Assembly (NCBI RefSeq): GCF_013426205.1
Contig: NC_089423.1
Location: 3,100,001-3,164,000, forward strand
Source of the DNA: Metarhizium brunneum
Taxonomy: Eukaryota; Ascomycota; Sordariomycetes; Hypocreales; Clavicipitaceae
Direction of reading: 5' to 3'
Length of the DNA stretch: 64,000 nt
A program made the position numbers and the translations under genes. Shown one piece after another: positions 55,714 to 64,000 of this stretch (the first letter of the stretch is position 1; each line of letters starts with the position of its first letter). The notes below the pieces were generated by a model, which ran no database searches, was not told where the DNA came from, and saw nothing but the letters and a program-made list of their open reading frames with translations.

Positions 55714-58447
55714 AAATGGTGTGTTGTAAGCCAGGAGGACCCTTGGGCCCAGTTGCCGGCCTGTATGTACATACGATCGGCGCGGGAAGATGGGAAGTTT
55801 CCGAGAACCGGTCTTCACATGTTACCGGCGGCGATACAAGAGTCGAATGTAGCGGGCAACTAGCGAAACGCTGGGAAAGGGTTCTTTGTTCCAGGCACAT
55901 TGTGGTTATTATTCTTTATGCGACGAGCACGGCCGGGCCCATTCCAACGGCAGACCCGTACTTGTGCATTGGTGGCATGTTTTGCAGTTCTGCAGCAAAG
56001 AGCCGATGTATGCACTATCTGATCATGTTGCGCAATTTGGTTGGAGACGACATATGTACTAGTATGTAGTATGGGAGAAAAGACGCAATCTGCATGTCCG
56101 TCTGGGAAGTGGCGCAGTTTAAGCATCCGAGAAAGGAGCGTCGTGTCAAGTCGAGTTTGTTTGTTTGTTGGCCCTGCCTTGGTGCTGGTGCCGGTGCTGG
56201 CCTGAGTGACAGGGGTGTGGTGTGGCTTGGCGACGAATGCTTCTGGAAGACCAGACAGGGCCTGCGTTCAGTTCAATGTTCAACGCTCGACGAGACGAGA
56301 CGAGCCAGGCGGTCTGTGCTGCATGCAGAAGAGAGCCGTCTGGTGCGTCCGTGGTGACTTGGTTCGTCTCGAATTCTCACGTTTCCACCGTGAGCGAGTG
56401 CTCAGCAAAAACTGCCGCGAATCGAACCCGATGACATGTCGTTGTTGATACTGCGCCATTATCATCATGCGATGGATGAAGAAAAGTCCACCCGGGTCAG
56501 CAAGTCACAGTCCATGCTCTTATCTGACGGCCTTGGAGCAGTTTTTATCTAGATAAATGGCGAAAAAAAGTGGACGGTTTGACAACTTTTTTTTATCACC
56601 GTAGATCGTATCACGATCCCTGCAACCCTGTTAATCAAAGATGGAACCCGGCACAGGTCCGCCCTGTGGATCCAAGGCTTGTTGCAAATTCGTGAATCCA
56701 TGGCCATTTATCTATGTACGTAGTACGTGTTGACCGCCATGGCGAGATTTCGTAGATGGCGCAATGCGCGGCTTCTATCAGGTGTTGGTCTGATGGAGCG
56801 GGTGCCTCAGCTCCTCAGCTCTCTATTTTTATTTCGATGTTCCCCCCCCCCCTTTTTTTTGGTATTTAGGACGACATACCACGGTCGTCGCATCGTGCAC
56901 TCCCAGGTTGATGGCGTCATGGTGGCCAGCATAAGAGGCACCAGATATTGCGAGGCAAAAAGCACGCGCGACGGGACAAATGCCGCTGCTCAACCAGAAC
57001 GCGCGCGCACGTTTTCCCCAGCCAAGATTCCAGACAAGCTAAATACTCAAGCATGCCCCGATGAATGACAAGTGCTTACGAATGCGTCGAGGAACAGTCG
57101 TGTTGCGAGGCGTATTGCTCGACTCACCGCGGTGACTCACTTGCCTCGGTATTCGGATGGACCTATTTGCCATGATGTGAGCATCCATCCAAAGCTTGGA
57201 CGGTGTGCCCTCCACGCCTGCCCGGTGAAATGCGTGCTTCCACTTGGCGTATGATTCGTTTCGTCTTGTTTGTGGTAATCGCGGTGCGCAAGATGCTTTG
57301 CCCGGTGCCGGACGCCGGGGCGAGCGGGATTGAAGTTGAAGCGGTTGGCCGTTGGCTTCAATTACTGCGCCGACTGTGACGCAGGGCTGAATGGCGTCTA
57401 ATAGCGGTCCCTGTCTCACCTTGAGAGTGACGGCACGTATGTATGTACACCGTGTACTCCGTAGTTATTACTCAGCTGCACCTTCCTTGGATCTGGCAGC
57501 GACATGTGCGCACATTCGGATTCATCTTGAGTTGATGCATTTTGAACATTTGAACTGCCGAAATGTTATTTGTCCTTAGAGGTGCACAATCATTATGGGT
57601 AGTGACAGGAGGCAAACATCAATTAATGCCATTTGAGTAACTGTTCCGTACCTCACTTACCTGTGCATAAAAGCCCGTCCTACGACTTAGTAGGTACCTA
57701 GGCATTTAATATTCAGGTTCAGGCGAGGTTCCACGTCGAGGGACGGCGCCATGGCGCGACAAATGCGTCTACGAGTCTTTGTTCTCCTCATCAGTGTCTG
57801 TCTGCACCTAGTTTGACAGCTTGGCAAGGGCCCGCGTGGTTGCCCGTCGGGAGCTCTTGGAACGATTGGACTCGTGACAATCGGCACTCGGAGGTTGTGC
57901 ATTTTGCCGTACGCAGGACGAGAGAGGTACCTCGTGGCCGCCTATCGGTTGCATGCGGCCCGGAGTACCTCGGGAGTACTTTCGTTATGCCATGTTTGCT
58001 TGGATTTACTATTAAATTGTCACCGTCCCTGAGGACCCCGAATCGTCTTGGAGATTGTGTTGCCTCCTTTTTGGGACTTGGTCTAAGTTTCCCCAGCCGT
58101 ATTAATATACCAAAGGCGCGTGCTTCCCCCTGAGGCGTTGTTCGCTCCTTTGTCACGACTCACCCATAGCGAACCCGCGCCAACAAAGAAACATCGTCAC
58201 TCGACCGAGTACTTATATGCCAGCTGGTTCATGGCCGCAAAGACTTGCCCAACAGCCATCGAACAATTTTGCTAGCCTAGAACACAGTTTTCTCATTTCC
58301 ACCCATCGGCCAGCCGGATACTCTTGGTTGGCTTTGGGTGCTTTGCGATAGCGTCACCCAGCACCATCGACGACTTCTTGTATCTACCAGACATCTGGAC
58401 CCTGAGCGGCCAACGTGGACGCCGAGCGCCACAACAACATTAACTGG

Positions 58448-58473
58448 GCCGCCGCCGCCGCCGCCGCCGCCGC
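58448..58473. repeat. (GCC)n microsatellite
   Basis: About eight and a half GCC units in the putative leader of the CreD-like gene. Confidence 0.9.
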
Positions 58474-59002
58474 ATCATTGCCTCGAGAGCGCGAGTCGTT
58501 CGCGTTGGAATCTAGCAAGCGTTAAGTCGCACGCAGGTGGACACTGGCGCATTGCGCAACCGGATCCTCTCTCTTCGGGCGTCAACCGGCCCATCTCATC
58601 GCCCTGCCTTGGACCGTCGGAGCGCTCCTCCTTGATAGGGACGGTTTCAAGGTTGGGCCCGGCAGGAGAATTGACAGCACGTCAACGTTCTGGAAAGGCG
58701 GCCCTGCTAGTGGCCAAGGCTAAACCAGGACTCTTTGAAGCATCTGCCCATCTGCCCATCTTGGAGTGGATCAGAGGACGGCCCCACCTGTATCGGCCAC
58801 CTGCGATACCGCGTGGGTACATGTGCTCACAGGCACATGGTGCCTAGGAACCTGGGTATACCGGGCGTGTTTGGCGTATGTACAACGGAGCACGGAGTAC
58901 GCAGGGCCTGGCGACAGCAGGCAGAGTGTGACACTGGCAAATCTGGGTCCAGAGTGGAGAGGCCCGTTGACCCGATTCAGCAGGGTTCGTGAGTCGACTG
59001 TG

Positions 59003-59033
<31 letters not shown>

Positions 59034-59036
59034 CAG
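59003..59036. repeat. (CAG)n microsatellite
   Basis: About eleven CAG/CAA units upstream of the CreD-like gene. Confidence 0.9.
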
Positions 59037-59383
59037 AGAGTGGGAGCGAGCAGACGACCAGACCAGATTGCCCATTCGGCGCGGCATCGACAGATCATAA
59101 CCACAGGGGGAATCCCAGAGACGCCAGCTCTGGTTGACCCGGAAGCGAAGCGAGCAGCGCGGTGCCAGCGGTACCACTGCCAGTGCTACTACCACTGTTG
59201 TTGCTGCCAGACACGGACAGCCGACCGACTCGACTAGACCAGACGATACGACGGTCCCAGCTCAGTTCGCATGTGGTTGGCCTCAAAAAGTCGACTTCCT
59301 GAAATAATACAACCGGCTCCACCAAATCGGCCGCCCGCCGACCTCGTCGCCTTGCCTTCTGCTCTTGCGGGCTTTGCTCTTCG

Positions 59384-59408
59384 CTCTCCTCTCTCTCTCT
59401 CTCTCTCT
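59384..59408. repeat. CT-dinucleotide tract
   Basis: Pyrimidine tract about 205 bases before the CreD-like ATG; long CT tracts often mark fungal transcription starts or leaders. Confidence 0.85.
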
Positions 59409-59611
59409 GCATTTCAATTCCTCGTCTGCCGCCTCATTTCTGTCTTTTCCAAAGAAATACTACTGCGGTACTGCTCCTCCCTGCGACTTGGTCGGCTGCG
59501 TCTCCCGTCTTGTTTCTACTTCGCCTGGCAAAAGGCATCCATCCCTCGTCTATTGCAAGCGCCAGTTGCGCCGCCACTCGCCTGCTTGCATAGTGCATCG
59601 GCACCCAGACC

Positions 59612-61759
59612 ATGCCGTCGTTCAAGCCGTTTGCATCCGTGACGGGGCGAAACAGTTACAGCCTGTTTGATATCCGGTGAGTCTGCTTCTTGTGATACCG
59701 AGGCCATGAGAGAGTCTGCATCTTGTGCGTGCTCGTGCTAGTACTCTTGTTACACAACTCGTCCATGTGGCACTTTAGTCACCCCTCCAAACAAACCCTG
59801 GCTGGCAATCAGCCTTTTTTGTTTTTTTTTGTTTCAAGCCATCCCGGACAATAGATCATCTATCTCTAGCATGCTAACACGATTTCAATCACAGGCTGGA
59901 CCAAGACTTCATTGTCTTTCGAGGAAATGACCATGAATCTTCGGGTCAGCTCCTCAAGGGGGTCGTAGTTCTCTGCCTCTCGTCCCCCTTGCGCATCGAG
60001 GACATTCACTTGCGCCTCGTGGGCACCTTGCGCTTATCGTATGCTTCTTTCTTGATGCTAGCAAAATTGTTACCTTCCCTGCCGCATTTCAAAAGTCTAA
60101 CATTGGATTCCCTGCACAGATGGACTGACCATAGATCGACCGCTCCTGGCGTTTCGGGGCAAAAAGTTGACAAGGCCACCATTATTCTCGACCATCGATG
60201 GCAGCCCTTTGTCGGCACCCACGGCAAGAGCATGACTCTTCCCGCTGGCAACTACGAATATCCCTTCGAGTTTATGCTGCCGGGAGATACTGCAGAAAGC
60301 GTAGAGGGCATCCGCGAAGCCTCCATCACCTACAGATTAAAGGCGACTGTCGGCCGTGGCAAGCTCGCATACGACTTGCATGCGTACAAGCACCTACGCA
60401 TCATCAGGACTCTGGAACCCGGCGCTTTGGAGTTTTTGCATGCCATGAGCGTAGAGAACATCTGGCCCAACAAGGTGGATTACTCCATCGTTATCCCACA
60501 AAAGGCGGTCGTATTCGGCGGCACCATTAATATGGAAATGCGATTTACCCCTCTACTCAAGGGATTGGAGCTTGGAGACGTTACGGCAAAAATGATTGAG
60601 ATTCGCGACTGCTGGATCCAAGGCGCAACGGGTCTCAGCATGCGCGAACACCGCACCGAGCGAGAGGTGGCGACTTGGCGATTCGAAGTGAACAGGGAGG
60701 AACATTGGCAAGACATGATACAAGATACTGGTCAGGAGGGTTGGGCTTTGGCCAAGTCATTGCCTCTTCCCAAGCGACTTCGTCAGTGTATTCAAGATCT
60801 GAACCATCATGGCATCAAGGTCAGGCATAAAATCAAGCTGACTGTGGCACTGAAGAACCCCGACGGCCACATTTCAGAGGTATGAAAATTAAGACTTGGA
60901 ACAAGTGCGGACGGGAACCTCTTGGGTTTTGTCAGTCGGCGGTGGTGTGAGATGGATCGCTAACGTAAAACCTTTGCAGCTTCGGGCCACCCTTCCTGTA
61001 TCAATTTTCATCTCACCCAACATTCCTTTTGACGAACAGGGGAACCTGCTGAGCCAGAGCCAAGGCAGCTCCGCCCCCTCAACGGAAAACGCGTTGGTAG
61101 CACCGCCGGGGTATGGCGAGCATGTATTGGACCAACTCTACGAGGATGTAGATGTCTCTGGCTTCCAAACCCCAGCAGTCCAGTCGGGCGTCAGCAGCCC
61201 CTTCTATTCACAGTCGAGGAGTGGCTCGGCAGAGAACCTCGCTTCATTGGCGCACCATCCATCGCCGATAGCGCCGGCGGCCTTATCGTCCAGGTTGGCC
61301 GACGTTTCACTCAATCCCTCCCAAAGGAATCGATCGTATACGTCGGTCCATTCACATTCCCCTTCTGGTAGGGTGTCGCCGACATCGGGCCACCATGGGT
61401 CCGCCCCCCGGTCCGAGCCGCCTTCGCAAAACCTCACTAGGAGCAATAGCGAGGAGGATCGATCGGGCAGAAACTCGACGGAGCACGTTGACTTGGATCC
61501 TGCCGAGTTTGCGGAGCTCAACCGTGTACCCAGCTATGCAACGGCTGTCCGGACACCGGCGTGGTCTCGGACGCCGCCCGCAGCCGGACTTGTTCCGGAT
61601 TACCAAACTGCGTTACACGCACCTCGCACTCCTCCGGCCACAGATATTACTCCTGAGCCGTTGAGTACCATATCCGAGGATCGGTCGGGTGAAAACCGTG
61701 GTCTGACCAGTGCACCATCCAATCTTTCCAGCGTTGTAGCGAACTCGGGCAGCTCGTGA
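59612..61759 (+). CDS. creD: CreD-type alpha-arrestin (ubiquitin-ligase adaptor, Rod1/Rog3 family)
   Basis: Four exons: 59612-59676, 59895-60038, 60120-60879 and 60980-61759; introns 218, 81 and 100 nt; 582 aa. Alpha-arrestins of this group recruit the HECT ligase Rsp5/HulA to cargo such as nutrient transporters. Arrestin-N runs from about 18 (SLFDIRLDQDFIVFRGND) to about 150, and Arrestin-C from about 175 to 340 (AVVFGGTINMEMRF, LLKGLELGDV, KVRHKIKLTVALKNPDGHIS, ATLPVSIFISPN). WW-binding motifs are seen: PPGY at 365-368, followed by the conserved GEHVLDQLY, plus VPSY (506-509) and VPDY (528-531). The tail is Ser/Pro-rich. The PPxY-GEHxxDQLY block is shared with Aspergillus CreD, which favours CreD over other arrestins. 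Intron 2 is stop-free and in phase. Confidence 0.87.
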
Positions 61760-63003
61760 CCCATCATGTCAAGTCACATGGCGTGCTGGCTGCAAATTTT
61801 AGCCGTCTTTTGTTGTTGTTATTATTATTATCATTATGATTTATCTTTGCTTTGTTTCTATTGGGCCTAAGTCCTTGCCCCCCTGGCAGAGGCATTCGAA
61901 GTATTGTCAATAGCGGTTTATCAAGATACATGGTGTTGGAGGCATGTGACAGTTTTATCTTTGCTGTCATAGCATTTTGTTGCTTGGGAAGCGACAGCAT
62001 TTCCCCCCTTTGGCGTTGTTAATTGGGTTTATTGGATACGGTATAGATGATTCTTGGATATACTTGTGAAGCGGGGAGAAGAGAAGAACAAAGAAGAGAG
62101 AATACCATGGATTATCAGGAGAGTTTTTGTAATGTGATACCTGGGCTACCCTACGAAGCGCATTTTATGTCAAGTTGTGTTATGACGAGAGATGATGGGC
62201 AGGAATTGGTTACAGTAGATTGAATGCTAGACTCCCCTTGTGAGGGCTGCTACAAATTTCTATATGTTGTCTTTTTAGACTTGGGGTGTGTTTTGGTTGA
62301 TGTAGAAGTGGTGACGACGGGTTGTATATGCTCGACCCATATCGGCCGGAATGGATGGAGTCAATGGTAGAGTACACCAAAGCAGTTTAAAGTGCAATTA
62401 AGGTTACTTGCCAAGAAACACCAGCCCAACTATAAAGTGCCGAGAGGCAAGTAAGTAAGTACCTTTGTTATAACCATGGCCCGATCTGCGACGTTTGGAC
62501 GGTGGAGCTTGCCGACCAGACGACGCCATTGATGGTCTGTCTGGTGCTGCATGGAACGCAGTCGCATGAGGTCGAAACACGGACGACGCAAGACCAACTG
62601 CATCAAGTGTGTTGCTTCTGTCAAAGGGCGGAGTTTTCCGTGCAGAGCACTACTGCTTGCTCCATCGATTAATCATTCGTCAGCGGGTGAGACGACCTGC
62701 CTGGTCGCTTGGGATCCTAATCCAGCTGAGCTGTGCAGGTTGGCAGGGTCTGAGCTGCGACGCCAAAGAAGAAAAGAAGAGGGTAGCTGGTCCCTGGATG
62801 CGGGTGCCAAGTTGCACAGCCATGATGGGGGAAGCGAAGGGTTGACAGGGGCGGCCGTCAGGGCTGGCACCTGGGGTGTTAGCAGTCTTGTTACTCGCCG
62901 GCGGGGTTTGTGTGCGGGCCTTATCAGGTGTGCTACGGATCAAGGGACGAAACTGGCGGGGCCGTGGACGCTGGGATGCCGAGACGGTCCAGATATCTGC
63001 CGT

Positions 63004-63011
63004 TGACGTCA
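63004..63011. promoter_or_regulatory. TGACGTCA (CRE/ATF-type bZIP site)
   Basis: Perfect eight-base palindrome matching the ATF/CREB-family bZIP consensus, about 810 bases before the ATG at 63822. Binding is not shown. Confidence 0.35.
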
Positions 63012-63036
63012 CAATTTACAACAACTGGACTCCGTG

Positions 63037-63058
63037 CTAGTAGTAGTACTACTACTAG
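63037..63058. repeat. 22-base perfect palindrome
   Basis: CTAGTAGTAGT followed by its exact reverse complement ACTACTACTAG, with no spacer. Confidence 0.9.
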
Positions 63059-63821
63059 TCAAGGCTCAAGGGGGAGGGGCCCGTTGCTGACCGTTGCTTG
63101 AGCCAAGATGTTGATAAATACGGTTTGAGGACCCGGCTCTTCAACACCATTTGGCACATCGCGACACTTGTTGGAATCTGCTTTGGTTCTTTGGGATTTC
63201 TCTTCCATTTTTATACTTTTTTTTTTTTTTCGTTGTACAACTTGGTGCCACGGCGAATTGGTGAGTGAGCTTTCTGTTGCACGGGAGACTCTTCTGCCCC
63301 TCTGTCATGGACTCATGGCGTGTCTGGCGGCATCTCATTTGCTCCCCCGCTCCCTTCAATGTTGGGATTGGAGCTATTTCTTGATTTTTGATCACTTGGC
63401 CCGCGGCAGCCCTCGGCCGGTTTCTGGTGACCTAGGTCTGGACCATTGTCCGTTTCTTGGCTCGATTCTGGTGCTCCCTAGCCTCCCCCTTCTACCCCCC
63501 TTTCCAACATATATGAAGACGCCATTCTCCCCGCGAGTTCGGCAATTGCATCGTCATACTCGAGTACGGCGCTTGCAGGACCTACCACTAGCCATTTCAT
63601 TTCTCCCCCGTCACCACTTAGGCGCCAACCAAGCAACCTTGCATCGCGCCTCATTTTACTTCTCAAACTCGGTCGAGTCGCTGCTCACCGCTAACCCTTG
63701 TCCCGCTTCTGGGTATCCTAGCTTAATTTAACTCCACCCCCTCTCGAAGCTCTCTGAATCGGATTTCCGTTCTCCCTCGCCCGTTTCGAACTGTCACCGT
63801 TGTCTCCTAACCTGCGAAGCC

Positions 63822-64000
63822 ATGGCGTCTCCCATTTCTCCGGCTTCCACGACGTTGCCGTCGCGCGCTACTACGGGCTTGAGCGGGCATACTGAGGAGG
63901 CTGTCCCCGACTTTGATCCCAATACCGTAGGTGGGCTCTGTTGAGTGCGAAGCCGTTCTACCGGTTATTGGCGTTTGATGCAGAAATGGGCGACCGACTA
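63822..64000 (+). CDS. Partial gene at right edge (5' end only)
   Basis: An ATG in strong context (GCCATGG) at 63822 opens a 35-codon exon to 63926: a Ser/Thr/Pro-rich start (MASPISPASTTLPSR), then EEAVPDFDPNT. A 57-nt intron follows (GTAGGT..TGCAG, 63927-63983), and the second exon begins KWATDY before the window ends. The pyrimidine-rich leader before it supports a real gene start. Too little is present to name the protein. Confidence 0.55.

Larger units (their letters stand above)
55005..59611. other. 4.6-kb intergenic interval upstream of the CreD-like gene
   Basis: No gene is supported on either strand. Contents: TACTCCGTA motifs at 55017 and 57455, a TATG-type inverted repeat at 55650-55713, a TTCAATGTT motif at 56272, T/C-runs near 56840-56860, a GCC run (58448-58473), a CAG run (59003-59036) and a CT run (59384-59408). 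The last 1.2 kb is GC-rich and pyrimidine-rich, and probably is a long transcribed leader. Confidence 0.55.
61760..63821. other. Intergenic, 2.1 kb
   Basis: 3' flank of the CreD-like gene and promoter of the gene at the right edge. It includes a TTATTA-rich stretch (61815-61840), a TGACGTCA element at 63004, a 22-base palindrome at 63037-63058, a T-run at 63219-63230 and a TTCAATGTTGG motif at 63355. No supported gene. Confidence 0.55.

Noticed and set aside
56405..56450. tRNA-like signal: GGGTTCGATTC on the minus strand followed by CAG and a T-run
   Set aside because: The T-stem does not pair, no A box lies at the right distance and no acceptor stem can be formed.
57039..57419. 126-codon minus-strand frame with a GTGAGT-like donor inside
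   Set aside because: No acceptor that leads to a recognisable continuation, and no similarity to a known protein.
58338..58847. 169-codon frame with a proline run upstream of the CreD-like gene
   Set aside because: It starts at a GTG, the proline run is a translated GCC microsatellite, and there is no recognisable similarity.
1..64000. Transposons, secondary-metabolite cluster, CRISPR-like arrays, rRNA
   Set aside because: No transposase, integrase, reverse transcriptase, polyketide or peptide synthetase domains, no long terminal or regularly spaced repeats, and no 5S or rDNA sequence was seen.

Overview
The window looks like nuclear DNA of a filamentous ascomycete, most likely a Sordariomycete and probably of the order Hypocreales. 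Genes carry short GT..AG introns (mostly 44-120 nt) with CTAAC/CTGAC-type branch sites. Intergenic DNA is AT-richer and holds TACTCCGTA- and TAGGTA-type motifs. The gene set (GRISEA/Mac1 copper-fist factor, CreC, CreD, Med13, Gem1/Miro, Enp2) is fungal. Genus and species cannot be read from the sequence. No transposon, virus, CRISPR array or secondary-metabolite cluster is visible.

Layout. 0-13.4 kb (all plus strand): SR140-like splicing factor, copper-fist factor, charged RNA-associated-type protein, EFM7 methyltransferase, PhyH-family oxygenase. 13.4-17.8 kb: gene-poor, with one weak gene-like remnant. 17.8-24.4 kb: five-exon C2H2/fungal-specific transcription factor and a nitronate monooxygenase. 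24.6-31.8 kb (minus): F-box protein and Mediator subunit 13. 32.6-39.8 kb: ENP2/NOL10, a small single-pass membrane protein, and a large coiled-coil nuclear-type protein. 40.3-46.2 kb: a 58-residue mitochondrial ribosomal protein bL33m (mrpL39), which is split over three tiny exons and easy to miss, alanine transaminase, and proteasome lid subunit RPN7. 47-51 kb: cap methyltransferase ABD1 and mitochondrial Rho GTPase GEM1. 52.7-61.8 kb: CreC (nine coding exons) and a CreD-type arrestin. A partial gene starts at 63822 and runs off the right edge.

Functional picture. Most genes are core housekeeping: splicing, capping, transcription, ribosome biogenesis, mitochondrial translation and dynamics, proteasome. 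They sit with short intergenic distances, often as divergent or convergent pairs. The regulators (copper-fist factor, C2H2 factor, arrestin) each have 3-4.6 kb of non-coding DNA upstream. CreC and the CreD-like arrestin belong to the same ubiquitin-linked carbon-catabolite-repression network and lie on one strand with no recognisable gene between them.

The best leads for follow-up are a candidate upstream presequence exon for alanine transaminase, opposite mrpL39 across a shared promoter; the CreC-CreD neighbourhood; stop-free introns that split a zinc finger, a membrane helix and an arrestin domain; and the uncharacterised coiled-coil protein. All intron positions were read by eye from splice signals, frame and family similarity. 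No database search was run.
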